A stretch of 64,000 bases of DNA, from NCBI RefSeq assembly GCF_003173035.1, contig NZ_QGLE01000004.1, positions 1-64,000 on the forward strand. The letters are read 5' to 3'. The notes under the pieces were generated by a model. That model made no database searches, was not told the DNA's origin, and was given only the letters and a program-made list of their open reading frames with translations. This DNA is from Zavarzinia aquatilis (GTDB lineage: Bacteria > Pseudomonadota > Alphaproteobacteria > Zavarziniales > Zavarziniaceae). The position numbers were made by a program, and so were the translations under genes. Shown here one piece after another: positions 16,086-24,477 of the stretch. Every line of letters starts with the position of its first letter. The stretch's first letter is position 1.

Positions 16086-16904
16086 TCATAGCTCGAGATA
16101 ACGTCGCCAGATCGACTTGCCCAGACGGTCGTAACCGTCCATCGCCGCGATGAGGGGCGAGAGCGTGTCCTGTGCACGGAGCGCCGCGGGCAACAGCGGA
16201 TCGCGGATGATGGCGCGCACGGCCTCGCGCCCGACCAGCAGTGTTTCGGCCGCGGCCTCGACCAGCGGCAGGTTGGGCACGCGGCCGGCGCTCGACACCA
16301 GTCGCGCCGTCAGTCCGGATTGGGCTGTCTGCAATTCCGCCACGGGCCAGAGGGTCGTGAAACGGGCCTGCCGCGCATCGTCGAGGGCCATGGCCTCAAC
16401 CACCAGCAGGCTGGGCGCGCTGCCAAGCACGGTGAGCCTCTGGCGCATGGCCGCCGCGCCGCCTTCCAGATTGTCCGGCCGGGTCCAGATATTGGTTTCG
16501 GCCTCGGCGAAACCTTCGAGTTCCAGGGCCTGCATGGTGTGGCGCCAGGTCGTGCGATTGGCGCGTTCGGCGGGGCCGGCGAAGGCAAGCAGCCAGCCCC
16601 CGCCCCAGGGCCGGCAACGCCGCTGCACGTCGCGCCAGCCCATGACCCGGTGTTGCAGGGGCGCCGCGCCGGCACCGATCGTGTAACGTCCACGGTCCAC
16701 GGCGCGCACGCGCCCCTCCTGGCACAGGCGGGTAAGGGCGGTGCGGATCCCGGTTGCCTCCAGCCCCAGGGCGGTGCCGGCGCGGATCAGGTCCCGCGTC
16801 GAGAAATCGGGCGGCTCGCCCGTATCCAGCAGATCGAGGATCAGGGTTCGCGCGCTGATGGCGGCGCGACCTTCCGTCAGATATTCGTTGCTAATCGTGT
16901 CCAT
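16086..16904 (-). CDS. PaaX-family transcriptional regulator
   Basis: This is a 272-residue GntR-like regulator of the PaaX family. It has an N-terminal winged helix (RTLILDLLDTGEPPDFSTRD, GLEATGIRTALTRLCQEGR), a central domain (WRDVQRRCRPWGGGWLLAF) and the C-terminal PaaX-type segment (REAVRAIIRDPLLPAALRA). PaaX represses phenylacetyl-CoA catabolism and is induced by an acyl-CoA ligand. This protein is divergent from a CoA-transferase/crotonase/dehydrogenase operon that it probably controls. The ATG at 16904 was chosen; an in-frame TTG at 16925 would overlap the putative operator. Confidence 0.82.
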   Translation of the reverse strand: MDTISNEYLTEGRAAISARTLILDLLDTGEPPDFSTRDLIRAGTALGLEATGIRTALTRLCQEGRVRAVDRGRYTIGAGAAPLQHRVMGWRDVQRRCRPWGGGWLLAFAGPAERANRTTWRHTMQALELEGFAEAETNIWTRPDNLEGGAAAMRQRLTVLGSAPSLLVVEAMALDDARQARFTTLWPVAELQTAQSGLTARLVSSAGRVPNLPLVEAAAETLLVGREAVRAIIRDPLLPAALRAQDTLSPLIAAMDGYDRLGKSIWRRYLEL

Positions 16905-16907
16905 CTT

Positions 16908-16918
16908 AGACAAAGTCT
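16908..16918. promoter_or_regulatory. Short inverted repeat in the paaX-like/caiB divergent promoter
   Basis: AGAC-AAA-GTCT (16908-16918) sits in the 41-bp gap between the divergent PaaX-like and CoA-transferase starts. The compact, AT-richer gap with a single dyad suggests an operator for the adjacent regulator. Only the dyad itself is seen; binding is inferred. Confidence 0.4.
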
Positions 16919-16945
16919 GTAACAAATAAATGAGGGGGAGGGAAC

Positions 16946-18133
16946 ATGCAGCCTTTGAGCGGCATAAGGGTCGTCGATCTTACCAGCGTGGTCGCGGGGC
17001 CTCTAGCAACCAAGCTCATGGCCGAACAGGGCGCCGAGGTCTGGAAGATCGAACCGGTGGAAGGCGACCGATCCCGCATGGTCGGTTTCGCTCCGGTCGC
17101 GGGCTTCAGCTCGACCCACCTCGTCGTCAACGCGGGCAAGCAGTCGGTGGCGCTGGATCTGACGCGCGAGGAAGGGCGGGCATTGCTGCGCCCGTTGATC
17201 GCCCGAGCCGACATTCTGATTCATAATTTCCGGCCTGGCGTGATGGACCGGATGGGGCTCCCGGTCGAAACGCTCTGGTCGATCAAGCCCGACCTCGTCA
17301 TCGTTCGGGTCGCCGGCTTCGGCCAGCAGGGCCCGATGAGTGGCGACAGGGCCTATGATCCGGTCGTCCAGGCGGAATCGGGCATGGTGAGCTGGACCGG
17401 CGAGGGTCCGGTTCTGGCGCCACAGTGGATCTGCGACAAGGTCTCGGGCCTTTACGCGGCGCAGGCCGCGATGGCGGCCCTCGTCGCGCGCGAACGGACC
17501 GGCAAGGGCAGCGTGGTCGACATCTCGATGCTCGAAGCCGCGGTCGCTTTCGGCTGGATGGACATTCATGGCGCGGAAGTGGTGGTCGATCGGTCCGAGC
17601 CGGTGGCCGATGTCGCCATGGTCTATCGGCCCTGGGCGACCGCGGACGGCTGGATTGTCGTCGTCATGCTGTCGCAGGAAGAGTTCGCCGGCTGGTCCCG
17701 GGCCATCGGCATGCCGGACCTGCTGTCCGATCCCCGGTTCGAGACCATGCGGCTGCGCTTCCTGAACTGGGCTGAATTGCGTGACCGCTGCAGCGCGGCG
17801 GTCGCGGCGCTCACGACCGACGAGGCCCTGTCCCGGCTCGGGCGGGAAGGGGTTCCGTGCGGACGGGCCAATCGCTCCACCACGCTGCCCGATCACGCCC
17901 AGTTGCGGCATGACGATTTCCTGCCGGTGACGGTTCATCCCGAGGCCGGGCGCATCCGCCGGGCGAGGCCGGTCGCGCGCTTCGACGGTATGCGCGGGCA
18001 GGAAGACCTGTTCGCGCCAGCCATCGGCGAGCATACGCGGGCCGTGCTCGCGGCGGCCGGGGTCCCGCCGCAGGAGATAGAGGCCTCCCTCGCCTCCGGG
18101 GCCGCCCTTGCCAAAGGAGAGATCGGCAAATGA
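16946..18133 (+). CDS. CaiB/BaiF family III CoA-transferase
   Basis: This is a 395-residue CoA-transferase. The N-terminal [31 protein letters not shown] and [21 protein letters not shown] are typical. The catalytic Asp is in [13 protein letters not shown] (near residue 139). The C-terminal [19 protein letters not shown] matches the small domain. The enzyme would move CoA between carboxylic acids, or racemise an alpha-methylacyl-CoA. The start has AGGGGGAGGG 5 nt upstream. The last 4 nt overlap the next ATG (ATGA). It is first in a three-gene operon with a crotonase and an AidB-like dehydrogenase. Confidence 0.92.
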   Translation: MQPLSGIRVVDLTSVVAGPLATKLMAEQGAEVWKIEPVEGDRSRMVGFAPVAGFSSTHLVVNAGKQSVALDLTREEGRALLRPLIARADILIHNFRPGVMDRMGLPVETLWSIKPDLVIVRVAGFGQQGPMSGDRAYDPVVQAESGMVSWTGEGPVLAPQWICDKVSGLYAAQAAMAALVARERTGKGSVVDISMLEAAVAFGWMDIHGAEVVVDRSEPVADVAMVYRPWATADGWIVVVMLSQEEFAGWSRAIGMPDLLSDPRFETMRLRFLNWAELRDRCSAAVAALTTDEALSRLGREGVPCGRANRSTTLPDHAQLRHDDFLPVTVHPEAGRIRRARPVARFDGMRGQEDLFAPAIGEHTRAVLAAAGVPPQEIEASLASGAALAKGEIGK

Positions 18134-18996
18134 CATACGAAACCTTGCTCTACAGTGTCGAGAACCGCACGGCGACCATCACCCTGAACCGCCCCGATCG
18201 GTTCAACGCGATCGCCGGCCTGATGCCGAGGGAAATCCGCGCGGCGGTCGAGCGGGCGGAAGCGGATCACGATGTCCATGTCATCGTGCTGCGCGGGGCC
18301 GGCCAGGGCTTTTGTGGCGGCTACGATCTGAAGCATTATGCCGAACGCACGGGCGAAATCAGCGGGTCGCAGGACATGCCCTGGGACCCGACCCTCGATT
18401 TCCGCATGATGTGGCGCAATACCCAGGACTTCATGGCACTATGGCGGTCGAGCAAGCCGACCATCGCCCGCGTCCACGGCGCCGCGGTCGCGGGCGGATC
18501 GGACATCGCGCTTTGCTGTGATTTCCTGATCATGGCCGAGGATGCCCGCATCGGCTATCCGCCCGCCAGGGTCTGGGGCGTGCCGACGCCCGCGATGTGG
18601 GTCTATCGCCTGGGGCCGCAGATGGCGAAGCGCATGATGATGACCGGTGACCTGATCGACGGCCCGGAGGCCGTGCGCATCGGCCTCGCGCTCGAGACGG
18701 TGCCGGAAGCGGACCTCGATGCCGCGGTGGAGCGCCTGGCGGGCAGGCTTCGCGGCGTGCCGAAGAACCAGCTGATGATGACCAAGATGGTGGTGAACCA
18801 GGCTTACGAAAACATGGGCCTGAACAATACCCAGATGTTCGCTACCTTCTTCGACGGTGTGTCGCGTCATTCGCCCGAAGGAATCTGGTTCCGCGAGCGC
18901 GCGCAGGAGGTCGGCTTCAAGCAGGCGGTCGCGGAGCGGGACAGCGGCGATCCCATCGCCAGCCAGGCATCCAAGCGCCTCGCCGATGCCGATTGA
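18130..18996 (+). CDS. Enoyl-CoA hydratase/isomerase (crotonase) family protein
   Basis: This is a 288-residue crotonase-fold protein. It has [12 protein letters not shown] at the start, the first oxyanion-hole segment [14 protein letters not shown] and the second [17 protein letters not shown]. After [17 protein letters not shown] there is no clear second Glu of classical hydratases, so hydration versus isomerisation or hydrolysis is uncertain. It is translationally coupled to the CoA-transferase by an ATGA overlap and is 12 nt from the following dehydrogenase gene, indicating a shared acyl-CoA pathway. Confidence 0.88.
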   Translation: MTYETLLYSVENRTATITLNRPDRFNAIAGLMPREIRAAVERAEADHDVHVIVLRGAGQGFCGGYDLKHYAERTGEISGSQDMPWDPTLDFRMMWRNTQDFMALWRSSKPTIARVHGAAVAGGSDIALCCDFLIMAEDARIGYPPARVWGVPTPAMWVYRLGPQMAKRMMMTGDLIDGPEAVRIGLALETVPEADLDAAVERLAGRLRGVPKNQLMMTKMVVNQAYENMGLNNTQMFATFFDGVSRHSPEGIWFRERAQEVGFKQAVAERDSGDPIASQASKRLADAD

Positions 18997-19008
18997 GGGA
19001 GAGAGATC

Positions 19009-20631
19009 ATGTCCAGCCTGAAACCTCTGAGCCATCTCGAGACCCACGAGGTGTTCAACCAGCCGCCGCCCTTCGAGGGGGTGAACCTGTTCACCGGCGA
19101 TCTCGCCCTGGTCGAGGCGCTGCGCAAGGCCGGCGGCGGCACCCATGAGGCCCGGCTTGGCGCGCTCGGTGCCCAGGCCGGGACGGCCGAGGTGATCGAC
19201 TGGGGTTACGAAGCCAATCGCAAGACGCCGGAACTGGATACTTTCGACCGCTACGGCCGGCGTATCGACGAGGTGCGTTTTCACCCGGCCTATCACCAGT
19301 TGATGGCCTTCGGTCTCGACAATGGCTTCGCGTCCATCGCCTGGGACGGCTCGCCCGCCGGGCATGTCGGCCATGCCGCGATCCTGTTCCTGGCCGGCCA
19401 GGCGGATTCCGGCACCATCTGCCCGATGACCATGACCTATGCCGCCGTGCCGGCGCTGCGGGCCGAACCCTCGGTGGCCGAGGTCTGGGTGCCGCGCATC
19501 CAGGCCGGCCGCTACGATCCCGCCGCGCGCCCTGCCTCGGAGAAGGCCGGCGTCACCATCGGCATGGCGATGACCGAGAAGCAGGGCGGCTCCGACGTTC
19601 GCGCCAATACCACGAAGGCCGTGCCGACGGACGAGGATGGCTGGTACAGCCTGACCGGCCACAAGTGGTTCTGCTCGGCCCCCATGTGCGACGCCTTCCT
19701 GACCCTCGCCTATGCTCCCGGCGGCATGACCTGCTTCCTGGTGCCGCGCTGGCTGCCGAGTGGCGAGCGCAACGCCGGCTTCCGGGTGATGCGCCTCAAG
19801 GACAAGCTGGGCGACCGTTCCAACGCGTCGTCCGAGATCGAGTATCACGGCGCGCTGGCCCAGCGCCTCGGACCCGAGGGGCGCGGCGTCGCCACCATCA
19901 TCCAGATGGTCCAGCACACAAGGCTCGACTGTGTCGTCGGCTCGGCGCAGATCATGCGCGGCGCCGTCGCCCAGGCGCTGTGGCATACCGCCAACCGCTC
20001 GGCCTTCCAGCGCCGGCTGGTCGACCAGCCGGCCATGGCGGCCGTGCTGGCCGATCTCGCGCTCGAGAGCGAGGCGGCGACCACGCTTGGCTTCCGGCTC
20101 GCCCAGGCTTTCGATGCCGAAGATCCGATCGCGCGCCTGCTGACGCCGGTCGCCAAATACTGGGTCTGCAAGCGCACGCCCGGTGTCGTCTACGAGGCGA
20201 TGGAGTGCCACGGCGGCGCCGGTTACATCGAGACGGGGCCGATGGCCCGGCTGTTCCGCCAGTCGCCGCTGAACGCGATCTGGGAAGGCTCGGGCAATGT
20301 CATCGCCCTTGACGTGCTGCGCGCGATGGCGCGCGAGCCCGAGGGCGTGGTCGCTCTCCAGCACTATCTCGCCGCCCAGACCGGCAGGAACGGCGACTAC
20401 GACCGCTGGCTCGGCGCCATCGACCTTGACGCCGTCACCGAGGGCAACGCCCGGCTGCTGGTCGAGAGACTGGCCCTGGCCGCCCAGGCTGCCGTGCTGC
20501 TCGAATGGGACAATCCTGTGGCCGATGCCTTCTGCGCCCTCCGCCTGCGCGAACGCGGCAGCATCTACGGCGCCTTCGACAGCGCCATCGACACCCGCGC
20601 CATCATCGACCGCGCCATGCCCCGCGCCTGA
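19009..20631 (+). CDS. Acyl-CoA dehydrogenase, AidB-like
   Basis: This is a 540-residue FAD flavoprotein, the same length as AidB. ACAD motifs include MAMTEKQGGSDVRANTTKA, WYSLTGHKWFCSAPMCDAF and the C-terminal EAMECHGGAGYIE and LNAIWEGSGNVIALDVLR. The extended N-terminus (FNQPPPFEGVNLFTGD) is characteristic of AidB, a protein tied to alkylation stress in E. coli with weak isovaleryl-CoA dehydrogenase activity. Its place after a CoA-transferase and a crotonase suggests a catabolic role here. GAGGGAGAGA precedes the ATG. Confidence 0.9.
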   Translation: MSSLKPLSHLETHEVFNQPPPFEGVNLFTGDLALVEALRKAGGGTHEARLGALGAQAGTAEVIDWGYEANRKTPELDTFDRYGRRIDEVRFHPAYHQLMAFGLDNGFASIAWDGSPAGHVGHAAILFLAGQADSGTICPMTMTYAAVPALRAEPSVAEVWVPRIQAGRYDPAARPASEKAGVTIGMAMTEKQGGSDVRANTTKAVPTDEDGWYSLTGHKWFCSAPMCDAFLTLAYAPGGMTCFLVPRWLPSGERNAGFRVMRLKDKLGDRSNASSEIEYHGALAQRLGPEGRGVATIIQMVQHTRLDCVVGSAQIMRGAVAQALWHTANRSAFQRRLVDQPAMAAVLADLALESEAATTLGFRLAQAFDAEDPIARLLTPVAKYWVCKRTPGVVYEAMECHGGAGYIETGPMARLFRQSPLNAIWEGSGNVIALDVLRAMAREPEGVVALQHYLAAQTGRNGDYDRWLGAIDLDAVTEGNARLLVERLALAAQAAVLLEWDNPVADAFCALRLRERGSIYGAFDSAIDTRAIIDRAMPRA

Positions 20632-20681
20632 GGGGCGCTGCGCTTTCACGAACCGGCCACGGTCGTGGCCACGACAGAAAA

Positions 20682-20712
20682 GGAAGGGACGGATCTTCGA
20701 CCCGCCCCTTCC
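20682..20712 (-). terminator. Probable terminator for the minus-strand alcohol dehydrogenase operon
   Basis: On the minus strand GGAAGGGGCGGGTC (20712-20699) pairs with GATCCGTCCCTTCC (20695-20682) over 14 positions, allowing two G-U pairs, with a 3-nt loop. TTTT follows at 20681-20678. It starts 7 nt after the dehydrogenase stop. Confidence 0.6.
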
Positions 20713-20718
20713 CCCCTG

Positions 20719-21735
20719 TCACACTAAGACTGATCCGCGCACAAAGACAGGCTTGGTGTGAAGCTTCGGCAACTCTTCCGGCAGGGTCTCCCAGTCGAGG
20801 ACATGGCTGACGATCCGGCGCGGGTCCACCCGCCCGCTCTGTGCGAGATCGAGGGCATGGGGAATGTTCACCCGCACATTGTCCCGACCCACGCGCAGGT
20901 TCACGGCGTTCAGGTACATCTGGAACAGCGGCAATTCCCCGGTGATGAAGTGGTTGCCCGCGCTTTCGCACATGCCTTCCGGCTCGAGGCAGCAGCAGGC
21001 CGTCGCGAGATGCTTGGTGTTGCCGGTCGATTCGATGGCGATGTCGAATACCTGCTGTCCCGCCTCGATCGCCTCGGCCGTCTCGGCGCCATAGCTTTCG
21101 GCGATGGCGCGGCGTCCGGCATCGGGATCGACATAGAGCCGGCGCGAGGCGCCGAGGGCACGCGCGATGTCGCAGACATAAAGGCCGATACTGCCCCGGC
21201 TGAGGATGAGCACGGTGGCGCCGGGCTTTCGTTGCAGGTGCGGCGCGACGAGGCGCCACGCGAGCGAGAAATTATCGCTGGCCGAGGCCATGGCGATCGG
21301 GTCCAGCCCGGCGGGCAGGGGGACCAGCATGGTGTCGGCATAGGGCACGCGGACAAGATCGGAAAACAGCCCGCCCCAGTCACCGCCGATGGGCGCGCCG
21401 AACATGGCGAGGCGCGGCACCTGCCGGCAATGGGCGGTCAGTCCCGCGCGGCAGCGGTCGCAGCGGCCACAGGAAATGTGCCACGGCACGACCACTAGAT
21501 CGCCCGGCCCGACATGGGTGACGCCGGGGCCGGTCTCGACCACTTCGGCGACGCATTCATGGCCGATGGCGAAAGGCGGCGGGGTGGGCGCGCGGCCACC
21601 GATGATGGACTTGTCGACGTCGCAGGTCGTCGCCGCGACCGGTTTCACGATGGCGTCGTAGCGGGACTCGATCCTGGGGTCGGGGCGTTCGCGCCATTCG
21701 ACCTTGCGGTCACCGATGTAGACCAATTCTCTCAT
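20719..21735 (-). CDS. Zinc-dependent alcohol dehydrogenase (MDR family)
   Basis: This is a 338-residue medium-chain dehydrogenase. Catalytic zinc ligands are Cys38 (ATTCDVDKS) and the His-Glu of AIGHECVAEV. The structural zinc loop is CGRCDRCRAGLTAHC. The Rossmann segment ILSRGSIGLYVCDIARALGA has Ser-Arg where GxGxxG proteins usually have the first Gly. Substrate is unknown; the C-terminal region has unusual cysteines (CCCLEPEGMC). ATG 21735 is preferred because the upstream extension has no MDR homology. It is last in the minus-strand gene set headed by a TetR regulator. Confidence 0.88.
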   Translation of the reverse strand: MRELVYIGDRKVEWRERPDPRIESRYDAIVKPVAATTCDVDKSIIGGRAPTPPPFAIGHECVAEVVETGPGVTHVGPGDLVVVPWHISCGRCDRCRAGLTAHCRQVPRLAMFGAPIGGDWGGLFSDLVRVPYADTMLVPLPAGLDPIAMASASDNFSLAWRLVAPHLQRKPGATVLILSRGSIGLYVCDIARALGASRRLYVDPDAGRRAIAESYGAETAEAIEAGQQVFDIAIESTGNTKHLATACCCLEPEGMCESAGNHFITGELPLFQMYLNAVNLRVGRDNVRVNIPHALDLAQSGRVDPRRIVSHVLDWETLPEELPKLHTKPVFVRGSVLV

Positions 21736-21855
21736 GTCGGGCACCCGCCGCAAAAAACATCCGCGTGGTCGACCCCGGCCCGCTGTCTTTCGGGTTTCGG
21801 GGGCAGGCGATGTGACCGGACCCGGTTCATTCGGGCCCGGTCGCAATGATGAAGG

Positions 21856-22638
21856 TTACTGTCCGGTGAAGGCGGGCGGGCGCTTCTGCATCATGGCCAT
21901 GGCGCCTTCCAGCGCATCGGCGCTTTTGGCCAGCTGGGCCTGCGTCGCGTCGAGGGCGTCGAAGGCTGCGGCTTCCCCGGTCTGAAGGTAGCGCAGGGAG
22001 GATCGCTTGGTCTCGCGAACGGCGAGCGGGGCGTTGGCGGCGATCCTGCTGGCGACATCCAGCGCGCTGGCCATGACCTCGGCCGCCGGCACGACTTTCT
22101 GCACGATGCCGATCCGGTAGGCGGTCGCCGCGTCGAACTTGTCGCCGGTCAGCAGATATTGCATGGCGTTGCCCCAGCCGGCGTTCTGCAGCCAGCGCAC
22201 GGTACCGCCGCCGGACACCATGATGCCGCGCGCGACCTCGACCTGGGTGAACATGCAGTCGTCGCCGGCGATCACGATATCGCACGCCAGCATGATCTCG
22301 ATCCCCACGGTGAAGACGAGGCCCGATACGGCCGCGACCAGCGGCTTGGTGCAGCGCGCCTTCAGTTGCAGGGGGTCGATGCCGGAAAACACGGGGGCGG
22401 GCTGCTCGCCGGCCATGATCGGCACGAATTTCATCAGATCGAGGCCGGCGGTGAAATTACCGGCGTCGCCATGGACGATGCCGACCCGGAGTTCGGGATC
22501 GTTTTCCAGCCGGTCGAGGGCTTCGGCAAGGCCGGCCATCATCTCGGGGGTGAAGCTGTTCTTCTTTTCCGGCCGGGAGATGCCGATCTTCAGGATGTGA
22601 CCCTCGACCGAGGTCACGATACGTCCATTGTCACTCAT
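21856..22638 (-). CDS. Enoyl-CoA hydratase/isomerase family protein
   Basis: This is a 260-residue crotonase-fold protein. It has IGISRPEKKNSFTPEMM, the first oxyanion segment HGDAGNFTAGLDLMKF, the second SGLVFTVGIEIMLACDIV and GIMVSGGGTVRWLQNAGWGN. It lacks the usual Glu pair, so the reaction is open. It is 17 nt downstream of the CMD-family gene and 120 nt upstream of the dehydrogenase, all on the minus strand, which supports one catabolic unit. It is not closely similar to the crotonase at 18130, so it is not a recent duplicate. Confidence 0.88.
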   Translation of the reverse strand: MSDNGRIVTSVEGHILKIGISRPEKKNSFTPEMMAGLAEALDRLENDPELRVGIVHGDAGNFTAGLDLMKFVPIMAGEQPAPVFSGIDPLQLKARCTKPLVAAVSGLVFTVGIEIMLACDIVIAGDDCMFTQVEVARGIMVSGGGTVRWLQNAGWGNAMQYLLTGDKFDAATAYRIGIVQKVVPAAEVMASALDVASRIAANAPLAVRETKRSSLRYLQTGEAAAFDALDATQAQLAKSADALEGAMAMMQKRPPAFTGQ

Positions 22639-22655
22639 CTGCTTCTCCTCGTTGA

Positions 22656-23285
22656 TTATCGGGCGGTATCGGCGGGGCTTGCGATGGGGCGCCAGACCGG
22701 CCAGGGGAAGGGCGGCGCGCCCGGCTCTTCAGCGACCCTGAGCGCACGGACATTCCAGGCGATCATGTTGTAGAGGCCGGCCAGGGTAACGACCTCGATT
22801 ACGTCCGCTTCGCTCAGTGTCCGGCGGGCCATGGCGAAGCTCTCGTCGCTCACGTCGTGACGCTCGACCAGATCGTCGATCAGGCGGACGATCGCCTGCT
22901 GCCGCTCGGTCCAGAGCGCCGGGGTCAACGGGCTGCGAACCGTGTCCTCGATCTGTGACGCGGTCATGCCGCCGGTCTTGCCGAAATAGGCGACATGCAC
23001 GCCCCATTCATGGGCGGCGCCGAGGCGGCCCGTGATGCGCAGGATCACCAGTTCGCGTTCCAGATCGCTGATCTGGCCGGTGTGCATCAGGCCGCGGCGC
23101 GACAGCAGGGGCGCTTCGGCGAAGGCGAGGAAGACTTTCTCGTTGCGGGCGACCGTTTGATAGAGGCCGGGCACGGTGAAGGGCGGTGGCACCGCCTTCG
23201 CGAAGGCGGCCGCGATGTCGGGGCCGGGCGGCGATGGCAGGGGGGCGACCCGGGGCGGGGCGTGCCGGCTTGTCTTCGAGTCCAT
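22656..23285 (-). CDS. Carboxymuconolactone decarboxylase (CMD/AhpD-like) family protein
   Basis: This is a 209-residue alpha-helical CMD-fold protein. Core residues include LERELVILRITGRLGAAHEW, GVHVAYFGKTGGMTASQIE and a second helical half ending in LAGLYNMIAWNVRAL. The Cys-x-x-Cys pair of AhpD peroxidases is absent, so a disulfide reductase role is unlikely. A gamma-carboxymuconolactone decarboxylase-like or unknown lyase role fits better. A likely TetR-type operator (23306-23321) lies directly upstream of the start. Confidence 0.82.
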   Translation of the reverse strand: MDSKTSRHAPPRVAPLPSPPGPDIAAAFAKAVPPPFTVPGLYQTVARNEKVFLAFAEAPLLSRRGLMHTGQISDLERELVILRITGRLGAAHEWGVHVAYFGKTGGMTASQIEDTVRSPLTPALWTERQQAIVRLIDDLVERHDVSDESFAMARRTLSEADVIEVVTLAGLYNMIAWNVRALRVAEEPGAPPFPWPVWRPIASPADTAR

Positions 23286-23305
23286 CCATTTCCTCCCGAC
23301 GAATA

Positions 23306-23321
23306 AAGACTGTTCGGTCTG
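23306..23321. promoter_or_regulatory. Putative TetR operator before the CMD gene
   Basis: AAGACTGTTCGGTCTG is a near-palindrome matching 14 of 16 positions of the perfect site at 23843-23858 (AAGACCGTTCGGTCTT). It lies 21 nt upstream of the CMD gene start, within the promoter region. Confidence 0.65.
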
Positions 23322-23345
23322 TTTTTGGGCACGCGAAACTCCGGC

Positions 23346-23819
23346 CTAGCAGAGCGCCCGGCGGATCGCTTCGATGCGGGCCGGCGTGAACACCCCGCTG
23401 TCGAGCAGGTCGAGGATAGACAGGACATCCCCGCGCGAGCCCCAACTGCCTTCGTCGATGATCTGGAACGTCACCCACCAGGTCGGTGGCGGCTCGGGCA
23501 GGCCCAGGACCTCGGCCGCGCCGTTCAGGATGTTGCGGATCACTTCCCGCCGGACCTCGGCGGGCCAGGCCGCTGCCATGACCTTGATCTCGAAGGTGAT
23601 CACGTCGAGCGGTATCGGGTACGCGGACAGCAATTTGCCGCCAATCGCCATGTGATCGCGCGGCAGCTCCGTGAACTGGACCTGGAAGCCGACGCGGGCG
23701 GCGGCCACCTTCTGCCCGACTTCCGGGACCAGGACGGCGTCGGTCAGCACTTCGGCCAGCCGCGCCCTGTCGCCAGCGGTCAGTCGCGCATCGGGCGCAG
23801 TCACGCGGATGATGGTCAT
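23346..23819 (-). CDS. Tautomerase-like protein (two 4-OT-like halves, catalytic Pro1 absent)
   Basis: This is a 157-residue protein. The N-terminal half begins MTIIRVTAPDARLTAGDR, with an amphipathic helix (LAEVLTDAV). The second half repeats the beta-alpha pattern (VITFEIKVMAAAWPAEVR, VIRNILNGAAEVLG). This resembles fused tautomerase-superfamily proteins, which usually need Pro directly after Met; here residue 2 is Thr, so classical tautomerase chemistry is doubtful. It lies downstream of a perfect 30-bp palindrome and the TetR gene. Family assignment is moderate. Confidence 0.6.
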   Translation of the reverse strand: MTIIRVTAPDARLTAGDRARLAEVLTDAVLVPEVGQKVAAARVGFQVQFTELPRDHMAIGGKLLSAYPIPLDVITFEIKVMAAAWPAEVRREVIRNILNGAAEVLGLPEPPPTWWVTFQIIDEGSWGSRGDVLSILDLLDSGVFTPARIEAIRRALC

Positions 23820-23835
23820 GTTCCCTCCGTCAGTC

Positions 23836-23865
23836 CGTATTTAAGACCGTTCGGTCTTAAATACG
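23836..23865. promoter_or_regulatory. Perfect 30-bp palindrome, probable TetR operator
   Basis: CGTATTTAAGACCG (23836-23849), TT, and CGGTCTTAAATACG (23852-23865) form a perfect 14-bp dyad. It sits in the 55-bp gap between the TetR gene and the tautomerase-like gene, 16 nt upstream of the latter. Its core recurs, with mismatches, before the CMD gene and before the TetR gene itself. Confidence 0.8.
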
Positions 23866-23874
23866 CGAAGGCGG

Positions 23875-24468
23875 TCAGGCGAGCAAGGCCGATTTCATAT
23901 AGGCCTCGATCATCTCGAGGGCGGCTTCACCGGGCAGGCGCGCGCGCTGGACCATCGTCAGCATCACGGCACCCTCGAGGGTCGCGACGATGGCGAGGGC
24001 GGCCCTGTCGGGGGCGATCTCGGGCCGAACGCCGCCCTCGGCCTGCCCGGCGGCGAGCAGGCGAGCAATGATCTCCGCCATGCGATCGAGGGACTGGCGC
24101 GCCCGGGTCCGCAGCCATTCCGGCCCGTTCGCGCCTTCGACGGCCCCCTTCAGCAAGGGGCAACCGCCGCGCAGGGGAAAATGGCGGCCGTAATCCCGAT
24201 AGGCGGCGATGAGCCGAAACAGGCGCTCGACCGCCCGGCCCGGGCCCCGTTCGATGTCGAGCATGAAGCGCAGTGCGAGCTCGGTCGCATGGTCGTAGGC
24301 GGCCATGGCGACCTCGTCGCGGCTGGCGAAATGATTGTAGAGGCCGCCCTTCTGCAAACCCGCCGCGGCCAGGATGGCCGAGACCGGGGTGGCGACATAG
24401 CCGTCGACATTCATCAAGGCCGCGGCCTGCCGAATGATGCGGGCACGGGTGTCATCGCCTTTGGACAT
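23875..24468 (-). CDS. TetR/AcrR family transcriptional regulator
   Basis: This is a 197-residue TetR regulator. The N-terminal HTH covers residues 5-50 (TRARIIRQAAALMNVDGYVA, ILAAAGLQKGGLYNHFASRD). The C-terminal ligand domain resembles the YfiR/LfrR-type (RGGCPLLKGAVEGANGPEWL). ATG 24468 (MSKGDDT) is preferred to an in-frame ATG three codons upstream. It is the first gene of the minus-strand set that ends with the alcohol dehydrogenase. A palindromic site lies just upstream of its start and two more precede its downstream neighbours, consistent with autoregulation and local repression. Confidence 0.92.
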   Translation of the reverse strand: MSKGDDTRARIIRQAAALMNVDGYVATPVSAILAAAGLQKGGLYNHFASRDEVAMAAYDHATELALRFMLDIERGPGRAVERLFRLIAAYRDYGRHFPLRGGCPLLKGAVEGANGPEWLRTRARQSLDRMAEIIARLLAAGQAEGGVRPEIAPDRAALAIVATLEGAVMLTMVQRARLPGEAALEMIEAYMKSALLA

Positions 24469-24477
24469 GGCTGCCAT

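Noticed and set aside
16923-16925. TTG start for the PaaX-type regulator
   Set aside because: It would place the putative operator inside the coding region and lacks a Shine-Dalgarno; ATG 16904 starts directly before the conserved N-terminus.
18439-20649. A 736-codon minus-strand frame opposite the crotonase and AidB-like genes
   Set aside because: The plus strand encodes two well-matched enzymes; the antisense translation is His/Arg/Gly-rich with no domain, as expected from third-position GC bias.
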